Notes: generated by a model from the sequence alone, not told the origin. 47,041 nt of DNA from Equadaptatus sp045642025 (GCA_045642025.1 JAZUIB010000050.1:1-47041), one strand, 5' to 3'; positions 35,785 through 44,186 are shown, numbered from the stretch's first letter. Numbers and translations: made by a program.

Positions 35785-37092
35785 ATGCTAAAACGAAAAA
35801 TTGAGGCAGCGTTTTCGCAGTGGAAAAACAGACCGGCGCGAAATCCTCTTGTCATAAAAGGCTGCAGGCAATGCGGGAAAACGTCTTCAGTGCTTGCGTT
35901 TGCAAAGAGAAATTATAAGCATGTTATCAAGATTGATTTTTATCAAAATCCTGCCTACCGCTCAATTTTCGAGGGTTCTCTTTCCATTGATGACATAATT
36001 ATGAAAATGACCGCGTTTCTTGGCAGCTCAGCTGTCTTTGAAGCAGGGAATACAGTTATAGTTCTTGATGAAATACAGGAATGTCCGGAAGCAAGAACGG
36101 CATTAAAATTTTTTCAGCTTGACGGACGATTTGACGTTATATGTACCGGTTCGCTGCTTGGAATAAGCGGATATGGGCAGCCTAAATCCGTACCTGTAGG
36201 CTACGAAACAATAATTGATATGCGCCCGATGGACTTCGAGGAATTCCTGTGGGCAAACGGCATTGTGGAAGAAACTATTGCATATCTGCGCGACTGTATT
36301 GAAACGGCAACACCTGTTGAAAATGCGCTGCACCAGCGCTTTCGCGAACTTTTTCTACAGTATGCCATTGTCGGCGGAATGCCCCGCGCAGTACAGCTAT
36401 TCGCAGATACAAAGCGGTTGAACGAAGTGCTGGAAATACAGAGAGGCATAATAAGAGATTACAGGGACGATATGCTCAAATATGCGCCTGACAGCGACAA
36501 AAGCAAGATAGTCGAATGCTTTGACTCAATTCCAGCGCAGCTTGCAAAAGAAAACAAGAAATTTATGTATTCAGCGGTGCGGAAGAAAGGCAGTGCCTCA
36601 AAATTTGAAGGCAGCCTGCAATGGATAGAAGATGCCGGAATAATATCTCGCTGCTATAATCTCAATACCCTTGAACTCCCGTTAGAAGGCAACGCGGACA
36701 AAAGCTGTTTCAAGGTTTATATGAACGATACAGGGCTTTTTGTAAGTATGCTTGAAGACGGGACACAAGGCGACATCCTGACAGGAAACTTGAACATATA
36801 CAAAGGGGCGTTGTATGAAGCGCTTGCCGCTGACTGCTTTGTAAAAACAGGACGCAGACTTTACTACTATAAAAAAGACAGTGGACTGGAAATAGATTTT
36901 GCAATACGCAGAAACAAAGAGTGCGTTCCCGTAGAAGTAAAAGCATCGACAGGCAATGCGAAAAGCCTGAAAACGGTTATCACGCATGAAGAAAAATACC
37001 ACCTTTCGCAAGCTCTCAAACTTGGCGACTACAACATCGGAAGCAGCGGCAAAATAACAACAATGCCGCTCTATGCAGCCGCATTTCTGTAA
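35785..37092 (+). CDS. AAA-type ATPase with DUF4143 C-terminal domain
   Basis: A 435-residue protein of the very common accessory family AAA_14 plus DUF4143. Walker A is KGCRQCGKTSSV (about residue 28) and Walker B is VIVLDEIQECPEA (about residue 92). The sensor region is VICTGSLLGISG. The C-terminal DUF4143 part ends with GLEIDFAIRRNKECVPVEVKAS, an E/D...ExK arrangement like PD-(D/E)xK nucleases. These proteins are mobile and their role is not established; defence or selfish-element roles have been suggested for relatives. GGGAGCTG lies before the start. Its iteron promoter and downstream 20-bp repeats make it a self-contained unit. Confidence 0.85.
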   Translation: MLKRKIEAAFSQWKNRPARNPLVIKGCRQCGKTSSVLAFAKRNYKHVIKIDFYQNPAYRSIFEGSLSIDDIIMKMTAFLGSSAVFEAGNTVIVLDEIQECPEARTALKFFQLDGRFDVICTGSLLGISGYGQPKSVPVGYETIIDMRPMDFEEFLWANGIVEETIAYLRDCIETATPVENALHQRFRELFLQYAIVGGMPRAVQLFADTKRLNEVLEIQRGIIRDYRDDMLKYAPDSDKSKIVECFDSIPAQLAKENKKFMYSAVRKKGSASKFEGSLQWIEDAGIISRCYNLNTLELPLEGNADKSCFKVYMNDTGLFVSMLEDGTQGDILTGNLNIYKGALYEALAADCFVKTGRRLYYYKKDSGLEIDFAIRRNKECVPVEVKASTGNAKSLKTVITHEEKYHLSQALKLGDYNIGSSGKITTMPLYAAAFL

Positions 37093-37167
37093 AATTTGCA
37101 AACCATTTACCGATTTTTGGACAAAAGTTAATTTTTCCGCACGAACACACGCTTTGCGTAGGTTTAT

Positions 37168-37220
37168 ATCACACATTTCGAGGGAACTTTAGGGTAAATT
37201 ATCACACTTTTTGAGGGAAC
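37168..37220. repeat. Two 20-bp direct repeats downstream of the AAA gene
   Basis: 37168-37187 and 37201-37220 share 18 of 20 positions (ATCACAC.TTT.GAGGGAAC) with a period of 33 bp. They are in non-coding DNA about 75 bp after the ATPase stop. Function unknown. Confidence 0.75.
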
Positions 37221-37283
37221 GTATGAACTTATGAAGTATTGTCTGCCTAACAACTGTGCCCCCGTCGGATGACAGGGCGCAGG

Positions 37284-37379
37284 ATAATCCGTTATTCGTG
37301 CTGCAAACCGAATTTTTCAACCGATTTGTCAATTTTTTCGCGGACTTTTCAGACCTTTTCAGGTATAATTCTGCCAAAA
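37284..37379 (-). pseudogene. Degraded 3'-end copy of a GT9 gene
   Basis: This 96-bp segment matches 38698-38785, the 3' end and downstream flank of the second GT9 gene, in the same orientation. On the minus strand it still reads PEKV, a stop, then KVREKIDKSVEKFGL, against PEKVREKFDELVEKFGL in the intact gene. It carries an extra stretch of about 11 to 14 bp and has lost its stop codon. Together with 38698-38785 it brackets the type III toxin locus. Confidence 0.7.
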
Positions 37380-37388
37380 TACACAGAC

Positions 37389-37416
37389 TTGACAATAATT
37401 ATGATTAATATATAAT
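37389..37416 (+). promoter_or_regulatory. Promoter of the type III antitoxin RNA and toxin
   Basis: Perfect TTGACA at 37389-37394, a 16-bp spacer and perfect TATAAT at 37411-37416. Predicted transcription start is about ten bases before the first antitoxin repeat. Confidence 0.85.
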
Positions 37417-37432
37417 TTTCACATCAACATTG

Positions 37433-37545
37433 AGCGACCCGCGGCTCTGCAACTCAGCGGAATTTTATCATCAAGCGACCCGCGGCTTCACAACCCAGCG
37501 GAATTTTATCACCGAGCGACCCGCGGCTCTATAACTCAGCGGAAT
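37433..37545 (+). ncRNA. Type III antitoxin RNA repeats (ToxI/antiQ-like)
   Basis: Tandem repeats with an exact 41-bp period: units begin at 37433, 37474 and 37515, the third being partial (31 bp), so about 2.8 units. Each contains AGCGACCCGCGGCT, a variable 5-base patch and CAGCGGAATTTTATC. In each unit CCGCGG and the later CAGCGG offer short GC pairings suitable for a pseudoknot. Promoter upstream, terminator downstream and a ToxN/AbiQ-like gene next give the exact type III layout, in which the RNA repeat is cut by the toxin and then inhibits it. Confidence 0.85.
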
Positions 37546-37553
37546 GAAAACAC

Positions 37554-37580
37554 TGCGGGAGTCTGACTCCCGCATTTTTA
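37554..37580 (+). terminator. Attenuating terminator between antitoxin RNA and toxin
   Basis: TGCGGGAGT (37554-37562), CTG loop, ACTCCCGCA (37566-37574), then TTTTTA. In type III systems this terminator keeps antitoxin RNA in excess over toxin mRNA. Confidence 0.92.
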
Positions 37581-37605
37581 ACGGCAGCTGACGGGAGGAA
37601 TAGAT

Positions 37606-38226
37606 ATGAGCAGAACTGAACAGGATTTAAATTTGTATGAAATCTCTGATAAATATATTCTGTTTCTGCAAAACTTTAAAGAACTAACGCACATATACAA
37701 TCCCGCAAGCGTTAAACCGTTATGCGGCAACTATACTCAGCATACGCGAAAATACATTGGCGTTGTTATAAAAATTGAGACAGACGACAAAAAAATCTTC
37801 AACTATTTTGCCCCGCTGTCATCCGGAAAAGACAAAGATTATCTGTTGGACGACAACGCAAACAGGCTTCTTGATGCAGATGGTTGCTGCATTCCAAGAC
37901 CCGACAGTATGACAATTATAAGATTTTGCAGCAAAGGCAATGTGTTGGGCAAAGTGCTACTTTCCAATATGATACCTGTGCCTGAGACTGAATTAAACAA
38001 ATATGACTTGAAAAACGAACCGGACAAAAAATACGCGGCAAAGGTAAAAGAAGAAATTCGATGTATAAGACGCAAACAAGATGTGATATGCAAAAACGCT
38101 GTTATACTGTATAAGCAAAAATGCGGCAAAACAGATTTGTCACAACTGCATCCTTACCTTAAGAGAACTATACCATTCAAACTTGCGGAAACAAAATGCT
38201 GTGAATTTATACAAAAAGATAAATAA
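37606..38226 (+). CDS. Type III toxin-antitoxin endoribonuclease, ToxN/AbiQ-like
   Basis: A 206-residue protein. Family features are the opening LYEISDKYILFLQNF, then RKYIGVVIKIETDDKKIFNYFAPLSSGKDKD (about residues 47-78), where ToxN/AbiQ proteins have YxGVLxxxxxxxYFAPLSSPK, and later LSNMIPVPETEL. C-terminal helices follow, ending in a Lys-rich tail. The family cleaves mRNA and its own antitoxin RNA and often causes abortive phage infection. GGGAGGAATAG supplies the ribosome binding site, 27 nt after the terminator. The 41-nt repeat array upstream strongly supports the call. It appears intact. Confidence 0.88.
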   Translation: MSRTEQDLNLYEISDKYILFLQNFKELTHIYNPASVKPLCGNYTQHTRKYIGVVIKIETDDKKIFNYFAPLSSGKDKDYLLDDNANRLLDADGCCIPRPDSMTIIRFCSKGNVLGKVLLSNMIPVPETELNKYDLKNEPDKKYAAKVKEEIRCIRRKQDVICKNAVILYKQKCGKTDLSQLHPYLKRTIPFKLAETKCCEFIQKDK

Positions 38227-38302
38227 GGTGCGAAAGCATAAACCGCTGACCGCGGTGTGAACTGCATTGAGATTACAGGGGATTATACATCAGCGAATAA
38301 AC

Positions 38303-38331
38303 AAAAAACTTCGGTCTGCCCGAAGTTTTTT
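38303..38331 (+). terminator. Terminator downstream of the toxin locus
   Basis: AAAAAACTTCGG at 38303-38314, a 5-nt loop, CCGAAG and a T-run to 38331. The flanking A-run and T-run make it work in both directions. Confidence 0.88.
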
Positions 38332-38337
38332 GTATAA

Positions 38338-38641
38338 AAGGCCGCGCCGTATACAGTTAAACCACAATTTGAAACAACAGACAACTTTTTTGTTGTCAGA
38401 CTTCCGAGTATAAACCCAGGATTGCTGAACAAGACAAATGGCGCTGAAACAACGCTGAACGACAGCAGAATAACGGCTATTCTCGAACTTATTAAAAAGG
38501 ACAATACTGTTTCTCAGACCGTACTTACACAACAAACAGGGATACCGCGCAGAACCTTGCAGAGAATAATGAAACTGCTTGAAGAAAAAAACGTAACGTA
38601 TTGGAAAAGCGCGTGGCGGTAAATGGGAAATACAGCCGTAA
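38338..38641 (+). pseudogene. C-terminal remnant of an AlbA_2-type transcriptional regulator (winged helix), frameshifted
   Basis: From 38338 the frame is open: KPQFETTDNFFVVRLPSINPG, then RITAILELIKKDNTVSQTVLTQQTGIPRRTLQRIMKLLEEKNV. This looks like the C-terminal DNA-binding domain of the divergent AAA-4/AlbA_2 regulators. After about 38596 the frame breaks: the wrong frame ends TYWKSAWR, while the next frame continues RIGKARGGKWEIQP and a stop at 38641, the expected end. There is no N-terminal part upstream, only a stop and a terminator. So the gene is both truncated and frameshifted. Confidence 0.6.
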
Positions 38642-38714
38642 TTGATTGATATTTCGCAGACGGCCCAATTAAAAATTCACTGTCCTGTTACAGAACAATA
38701 ATCTGTTATTTACG

Positions 38715-39701
38715 TTACAAACCGAATTTTTCAACCAGTTCGTCAAACTTTTCGCGGACTTTTTCAGGCTTTAATTCTGCCAAAACAGAAGCATCTCGTT
38801 TTTTCGCGTAGAAGGTCTGTAATTTTTCTTCCCTAGCAACGGCGAACGTCAGCCACGGCATATTGTAACCAACGTCAACAGGTGGTATATAATCAAAAAT
38901 GCCTACTGTTGGGATACCGCAAAGTGCGGCTAGATGCAGAGGCCCAGTGTCATTTCCTACGGCAATTTGACATTCACCGGCAACGCCGAGCATTTTGATA
39001 AAATCTACCCTGCCGACAACATTTAACACACTTTCTGAGGTCAACGTTGTTACTATCTCGTTTGCTATGGTGTTTTCTTCTGTATCGTATCCGATTAACA
39101 CAGCACACCATCCGGCAGTAATCAACGGTTTTAACAGTTCTATCCAATACTTTGTTGGCCAGCGTTTTTTTACCGTGCCTGCACCTATCAAGCAAAAAAT
39201 TTTCTTCTTACCGTCAAGCGGTTTCAAAAGTTCTTTAGCATAAGCAGTACTGTCAGCGGGGGCGAATAATGCTTTTTCAGGACGTGTCCGTAAATTAATT
39301 CCATGAGCCTGTGTCCAAGAATAAATATTATCAGTATTTAAAAACTGGACATAATGACTGTAACCAAGTCTGTGCCGTATCCCTGTGAGATAAAGCATCA
39401 CTGTTGTGTGTGTGCCCTTGTGAGTTGATGCTACCCAGTCAAATTTTTTCTCACGGATAATGTGTGCGGTTTCAAACATACGGGAAAGAGGTTTTTTATA
39501 GCCGCTGATAAATTCTTCAATATATGGTTGCGAAGTAACAATATCAGCAAATTTCGGAGGAGCAAGAAATGACAAATGTATTTCCGGAAATTTCTGTTTA
39601 ATGTAGTATGCGTCTGCAAGTGCCTGAAGAATATCTCCAAGTCCGTTGAAGCGCACCCACAGAAATTTATCATTTGGTTTCGGTACTGAAAATTTTGCCA
39701 T
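38715..39701 (-). CDS. Glycosyltransferase family 9 (heptosyltransferase-like)
   Basis: About 328 residues. WVRFNGLGDILQALADAYYIKQKFP is the GT9 glycine loop, and AVGNDTGPLHLAALCGIPTVGIFD is the donor site near residue 240. It lacks the Cys-rich end of the other GT9 protein at 34569-35567, so the two may act on different sugars. ATG 39701 has GAGGGAG upstream on the minus strand; TTG 39725 is less likely. Its 3' end is duplicated at 37284-37379. It is divergent from the sialyltransferase-like gene at 39825. Confidence 0.87.
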   Translation of the reverse strand: MAKFSVPKPNDKFLWVRFNGLGDILQALADAYYIKQKFPEIHLSFLAPPKFADIVTSQPYIEEFISGYKKPLSRMFETAHIIREKKFDWVASTHKGTHTTVMLYLTGIRHRLGYSHYVQFLNTDNIYSWTQAHGINLRTRPEKALFAPADSTAYAKELLKPLDGKKKIFCLIGAGTVKKRWPTKYWIELLKPLITAGWCAVLIGYDTEENTIANEIVTTLTSESVLNVVGRVDFIKMLGVAGECQIAVGNDTGPLHLAALCGIPTVGIFDYIPPVDVGYNMPWLTFAVAREEKLQTFYAKKRDASVLAELKPEKVREKFDELVEKFGL

Positions 39702-39745
39702 GACATATCGCTCCCTCAAATGCAACCACTATATCACTTGCAACA

Positions 39746-39768
39746 TAGTGTATAATGATTATACACTA
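39746..39768. promoter_or_regulatory. Perfect palindrome in a divergent promoter region
   Basis: TAGTGTATAA (39746-39755), TGA, TTATACACTA (39759-39768). Each arm contributes to a TATAAT hexamer, one on each strand. It lies between the divergent GT9 gene and the glycan gene at 39825. No strong -35 box is visible, so it may be an operator or an activator-dependent promoter. Confidence 0.55.
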
Positions 39769-39824
39769 AAAAGGAAGATAAAATGTCAGGCTGAGCAAGA
39801 CAGTGTGTTATTGGAGGGCTACGC

Positions 39825-40868
39825 ATGAATCTGTTTTACGCGTCAACGGCTTATCATGTATTGCTAAGTTATATTATTGCGGTATCTGACTGCAACAATG
39901 AAAATAACGCATTGCTGTTGATGGGTAATTCTGCTGCCAATAAAACACAGCAACTTTTTCAGCAGTTATTTCCGTCTGCTTTCACTAAAATTGTTATACT
40001 GGAAAGCTATCCTGACCACAACAATTTTAAGCGGCTTTGTGTCAGGAAGAAAAATTTGCGGGAAATAAAAAGCCTGATTGAAGAATTATGCCCGATTGAC
40101 AAGTTCTATTATACCTGTGACTGGAAGGTTGAAGTAAACTACATATCATATCTGCTTCAAAATACCGGAACAGCATTTCATTATTACGATGACGGCATGG
40201 CAACGTATATGCGCAGTTATAAACCGAGTTCAGCTATTGCTGAAGTTGTTGGCAAGTGTTTCTATGGCAAGTGGCGTGTTGTGCCAAAAGCAGAAGGCAG
40301 GCTGAACAAAAACACACATATACACGCAATATTGCCAGAATTATTGCCTGACATATATGAAGAAAAAGTAAAATACAAAATAGACCCTTCAAAAATGTTT
40401 GCAACTATTAAGACAGAAAATTTTCCTGATGACCTAATAAAATATACCTGTCATCCGATAGAATTATTATTAGCTTTACCGCGTACGGATAGGATTAATG
40501 ACGCGTTTATTTCAATCATGCAGCAGCAGATTAACGCGCTTGAAAAAAATGGCGTAGTTATAGCAATGAAGAAACATCCGAGAACTTTGGCGAATGATCC
40601 TGTAATTCAAAAGATTAATGCAGATGGAAATATTATAGATCTTCCAACAGAATATCCGGCGGAATTATACTATCTTCTTTTAAGCAAAAGTCTGAAAAAA
40701 ATTATAGGTACTACGTCGACAGCAATGATGACAGCCAAAATGCTGATACCAAATGTTGACATTTCTGTAGTTTATACACAAGAATCTATCCGTGCAGACG
40801 GTGTAGCACAGAAATCATTTAAATTGTTTGAAAAGATGGGGATTAAGTTACAAGAAATAGTAGAATAA
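39825..40868 (+). CDS. Sialyltransferase-like glycosyltransferase (polysialyltransferase/GT52 type)
   Basis: A 347-residue protein starting NLFYASTAYHVLLSYIIA, typical of bacterial GT52/polysialyltransferase-like enzymes. The middle has YYDDGMATYMR (a D/E-D-G motif) and VIAMKKHPRTL (the KxHP motif binding CMP-sugar). Near residue 281 comes TEYPAELYYLL (the P-A/S-E motif), and then IIGTTSTAMMTAKML. These three motifs together define the superfamily. The donor need not be CMP-sialic acid. GGAGGGCTACGC precedes the start. It begins the surface glycan cluster. Confidence 0.75.
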   Translation: MNLFYASTAYHVLLSYIIAVSDCNNENNALLLMGNSAANKTQQLFQQLFPSAFTKIVILESYPDHNNFKRLCVRKKNLREIKSLIEELCPIDKFYYTCDWKVEVNYISYLLQNTGTAFHYYDDGMATYMRSYKPSSAIAEVVGKCFYGKWRVVPKAEGRLNKNTHIHAILPELLPDIYEEKVKYKIDPSKMFATIKTENFPDDLIKYTCHPIELLLALPRTDRINDAFISIMQQQINALEKNGVVIAMKKHPRTLANDPVIQKINADGNIIDLPTEYPAELYYLLLSKSLKKIIGTTSTAMMTAKMLIPNVDISVVYTQESIRADGVAQKSFKLFEKMGIKLQEIVE

Positions 40869-40984
40869 ATGTAAAAAATAGAACTATAGAAAAATGATAC
40901 GCAAAATTATTCATTATGTTTAGGTTGGAAATAAACCAAACTCTGAGATAGTATCTAAAGTTACAGAAAGTTGAGAAAAAGATT

Positions 40985-41959
40985 ATGATGTTTGCAAAAA
41001 TTCACATTGCGTTTGCAGATTATGACCCCAAAGGAATATATTCAAAGCACGTAGGTGTTGCCATGGCATCGATTATGGACAATGCAACGTTGCCTGTATG
41101 TTTTCACATTCTGCACAATAGAACGCTGACTGACGACAACAGAGCGAAACTTACAGCAACTGTCAAAATGGCAGAGAATAAGCATGGTCTTGTGCTTGAG
41201 CATGAAATATGCTTTGAGGATGTTACGCGTTTTTACGAAAATTTTGAAGCGTATGTTCAGGCGGTCTGTAAAGGGTTTTCTGAGGGGACAACGTATTATC
41301 TTACACTGCCGGAAGCACTGCCGGATAGTGACCGTGTTATTTTTACCGACAGCGATACAGTTACAATGCTGGATATGGCTGAGCTTTGGAATATGGATTT
41401 GAAAGGATTGCCTGTTGCCGCAGTTAAAGATACAGCCCCTCATCCTATTTATGGTATTGAGAATGCGGACGAGTCGCAGCACATAAATACGGGAATTATG
41501 ATTTTCGATCTTGCGGCATTGCGTGCTGATATTGCAGAACATGGCTCGCTATTGACACGTTGCGTAGAGTATATAAGGAAATATAAGCCGCATTTCATTG
41601 AACAGGAATTTATGAGTGCGGCGTTTTATGGCAAAATTCTTTTTCTTGACATGCGCTTTAACACAATGAAAAAAGCAGAGCAGGAAGATTTGTCAGCTGA
41701 AAAAATCTGGCATTTTGCAAACAGAAAGCCGTGGATTGAACTAATTGGCAGCAATACTGAAATGCTTTACTGGAAATATCTGCAAAAAACCGCATGGAAA
41801 GATGAACTGCTTGATGCAATATATTTTGCAGCGACAAACGGGGGACATTTGCATCGTCATACATCAGACTGTCTGCGCAGAATGAAAGCAAATGTTATCA
41901 GAGAAACTAAACGAGGAATAGCAAAATTATTTGGCAAGAAAACATTTATAGAGTCATAA
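40985..41959 (+). CDS. Glycosyltransferase family 8 (LgtC-like)
   Basis: A 324-residue retaining GT-A enzyme. HIAFADYDPKGIYSKHVGVAMASIMDN is the typical GT8 N-terminus. The metal-binding DxD is in VIFTDSDTVTMLDM (about residue 121), followed by QHINTGIMIFDLAAL and the C-terminal metal/UDP segment IWHFANRKPW. GT8 enzymes of LPS clusters add galactose or glucose from UDP-sugars. It lies 116 bp after the sialyltransferase-like gene and 13 bp before the aminotransferase gene. Confidence 0.88.
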   Translation: MMFAKIHIAFADYDPKGIYSKHVGVAMASIMDNATLPVCFHILHNRTLTDDNRAKLTATVKMAENKHGLVLEHEICFEDVTRFYENFEAYVQAVCKGFSEGTTYYLTLPEALPDSDRVIFTDSDTVTMLDMAELWNMDLKGLPVAAVKDTAPHPIYGIENADESQHINTGIMIFDLAALRADIAEHGSLLTRCVEYIRKYKPHFIEQEFMSAAFYGKILFLDMRFNTMKKAEQEDLSAEKIWHFANRKPWIELIGSNTEMLYWKYLQKTAWKDELLDAIYFAATNGGHLHRHTSDCLRRMKANVIRETKRGIAKLFGKKTFIES

Positions 41960-41972
41960 GCGGAGGCAAATA

Positions 41973-43100
41973 ATGATACCTTTTAATATTCCGCCTTGTG
42001 TTGGAACAGAATTTGAGTATGTGAAGCAGGCGATTGAGTCGCACAAGATATGCGGTGACGGAGAGTTTACAAAAAAATGCAACACATGGCTTGAAACACG
42101 TTTTAAAGCAGGAAACGTATTGCTTACTACAAGCGGCTCTTCTGCGCTTGATATGGCAGCGTTTCTTTGTGGACTGCAATATGGCGACGAGGTTATAATG
42201 CCAAGTTTTACCTTTTCAAGCACTGCCAATGCGTTTGTTCTTGCCGGTGCAAAGCCTGTGTTTGTGGATATTCGTCCTGATACGATGAACATCGATGAAA
42301 CAAAGATTGAAGCGGCGATAACAGATAAAACAAAGGCAATATGTGTAATGCACTATGCAGGGATTGCCTGTGAAATGAATACGATTATGAAACTGGCGGA
42401 GAAATACAATTTGTTTGTTGTTGAAGATGCCGCGCAGGCTGTAATGAGCAGTTATAATGGTAAAGCGCTTGGGACAATAGGAGATTTTGGGTGCTACTCA
42501 TTTCATGAAACAAAAAATTATTCCATGGGTGAAGGCGGAGCGCTGGTAGTGAGGGATTCGAAGTTCTTTGAAAAAGCCGAGATTTTGCGTGAAAAGGGAA
42601 CAAACAGAAGCAAATTCCTGCGCGGTCAGGTTGACAAATACACATGGGTCGATTTTGGCGACAGTTGGCTGCCGAGTGAAATGAACGCCGCATATTTATA
42701 TGCACAACTCGAAAAAGCTGATGAGATAAATGATAACAGGCTTGAAACGTGGAATGCTTATTATACTGCGCTGAAGCCTTATGAAACAATCGGAAAACTT
42801 GGTCTTCCGCATATTCCTGAAGGTTGTGTTCACAACGCGCATCTCTTTTACATAAAGTGCAGGGATATTGAAGAAAGGACTAATTTTATAACTTTTATGA
42901 AACAAAACGGCGTATGTTGCAGTTTCCATTATCTGCCGTTACATTCTGCGCCTGCAGGTATAAAATTCGGTCGCTTTAGCGGGGAAGATGTTTATACAAC
43001 TGCAGAAAGCGAAAAACTTGTTCGTCTGCCGCTCTATAATGGTATGGCAAATGCTGACAAAGATGTAGTAATTGAACTGACAAAAGAATTTTTTGATTAG
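41973..43100 (+). CDS. wecE: dTDP-4-amino-4,6-dideoxygalactose transaminase, WecE/RffA-like (DegT/DnrJ family)
   Basis: A 375-residue PLP enzyme of the DegT/DnrJ/EryC1/StrS family. Features are LTTSGSSALDMAAFLCGLQYGDEVIMPSFTFSSTANAF (residues about 49-86), VVEDAAQAV with the PLP-contact Asp, and the Schiff-base Lys in SFHETKNYSMGEGGAL (about residue 180). IPFNIPPCVGTEFEYVKQAI and HETKNYS.GEGG are as in WecE/RffA, which make TDP-Fuc4N. The dTDP-sugar enzymes RmlA/B are not in this window. GCGGAGGC is the ribosome binding site. Confidence 0.87.
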   Translation: MIPFNIPPCVGTEFEYVKQAIESHKICGDGEFTKKCNTWLETRFKAGNVLLTTSGSSALDMAAFLCGLQYGDEVIMPSFTFSSTANAFVLAGAKPVFVDIRPDTMNIDETKIEAAITDKTKAICVMHYAGIACEMNTIMKLAEKYNLFVVEDAAQAVMSSYNGKALGTIGDFGCYSFHETKNYSMGEGGALVVRDSKFFEKAEILREKGTNRSKFLRGQVDKYTWVDFGDSWLPSEMNAAYLYAQLEKADEINDNRLETWNAYYTALKPYETIGKLGLPHIPEGCVHNAHLFYIKCRDIEERTNFITFMKQNGVCCSFHYLPLHSAPAGIKFGRFSGEDVYTTAESEKLVRLPLYNGMANADKDVVIELTKEFFD

Positions 43101-43224
43101 TTTGGTGAGATATGCAAGGTTTATAGTAGATCGGTGAGTTGTGTACATTTGAAAATGGGCATCGAGTGAAAACTTGCATGAGAGATGTAACATTTTGAAA
43201 ATATTTATTGGAGAGTTGATTAGT

Positions 43225-44040
43225 ATGTCTGAAATCGAATTTGATTTATTAAAATTACGGACAGTACAGTTTGAAATATTAAAACAGATTATAAAAGTAT
43301 GTGACAAGTATGCTCTCTCATATTTTGCGGCATACGGGACGTTGCTTGGTGCTGTACGGCATAAAGGATTTATTCCGTGGGATGACGATATCGATATCAT
43401 GATGCCGCGCCCGGATTATGACAAGTTCTGTGAAATTGTAAAAGAAGAACTGTCATATCCATATTTTTTGCTAACCTCTGCCAACGAATACAAGTATTCG
43501 CAAAAAATTGGAAAAATGCAGAATTTAGCAACAACATGTATCCAGAAATGGAACAGAAATATTGACATGAAAAAAGGTATTTATGTTGACATCTATCCGC
43601 TTGACGGATGTGAAAATACATTGATTGGAAAATGGCGGTATGATTTTTACAGGAGACTCCACAAATATTATTGTTTATATCCTGAAATGACAGTGGGAGA
43701 GAAAATCAAATTTTGTCTGTGGAAAATAACAGCACTGATGCTGTATGGCAAATGCCCAAGAAAATTTTTGCATGATAAATTAACACAACTTGTTCCGTTT
43801 GAGGAAGCTGAATTTGTTGCAAATGATCCGCGTGATGATATTTTTCCGAAAGAAGCATTTGCCGAGGCTATATTAGCTGATTTTGAAGATACAAAGATTA
43901 AAATTCCAGTCGGATATGATTTGGTTCTTAAAAAATGTTACGGTGATTATATGAAACTTCCTCCAAAAGAAGAACAAACATATCACCATGATTTTGTAAT
44001 AATTGATACTGAAAAATCTTATACGGAATATTTAAAATAG
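43225..44040 (+). CDS. licD: LicD-family phosphotransferase
   Basis: A 271-residue LicD-type nucleotidyltransferase-fold protein. LSYFAAYGTLLGAVRHKGFIPWDDDIDIMMPRPDYDKF (about residues 31-68) is the family hallmark, with the catalytic Asp cluster DDDID. IYVDIYPLDG and GDYMKLPPKEE are further family features. LicD transfers phosphocholine (or a related phospho-group) to surface glycans. GGAGAG selects ATG 43225 over the one at 43174. It is followed by a LicC-like cytidylyltransferase, which supports a phosphocholine role. No LicA kinase or LicB transporter lies in the window. Confidence 0.9.
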   Translation: MSEIEFDLLKLRTVQFEILKQIIKVCDKYALSYFAAYGTLLGAVRHKGFIPWDDDIDIMMPRPDYDKFCEIVKEELSYPYFLLTSANEYKYSQKIGKMQNLATTCIQKWNRNIDMKKGIYVDIYPLDGCENTLIGKWRYDFYRRLHKYYCLYPEMTVGEKIKFCLWKITALMLYGKCPRKFLHDKLTQLVPFEEAEFVANDPRDDIFPKEAFAEAILADFEDTKIKIPVGYDLVLKKCYGDYMKLPPKEEQTYHHDFVIIDTEKSYTEYLK

Positions 44041-44070
44041 AAATCACTGTACAGCGGTTTCTATTTTCAT
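44035..44070 (+). terminator. Possible terminator after licD
   Basis: AATAGAAATC and GGTTTCTATT form an imperfect hairpin overlapping the licD stop codon, followed by TT and CATT. Moderate strength. Confidence 0.45.
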
Positions 44071-44186
44071 TAAACGATTTATGCTATAATGTTCATATAT
44101 TGTGATGCAATGATGTTGTTATGAACAGCAGATTGCATTGTCGGTTATTTTATCCAAATGCATAGCAACGCTGTTCAAAAGATGAG

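Noticed and set aside
37433..37545. Possible CRISPR-like repeat
   Set aside because: The 41-bp units are contiguous with only small internal differences, and promoter, terminator and toxin gene fit a type III antitoxin.
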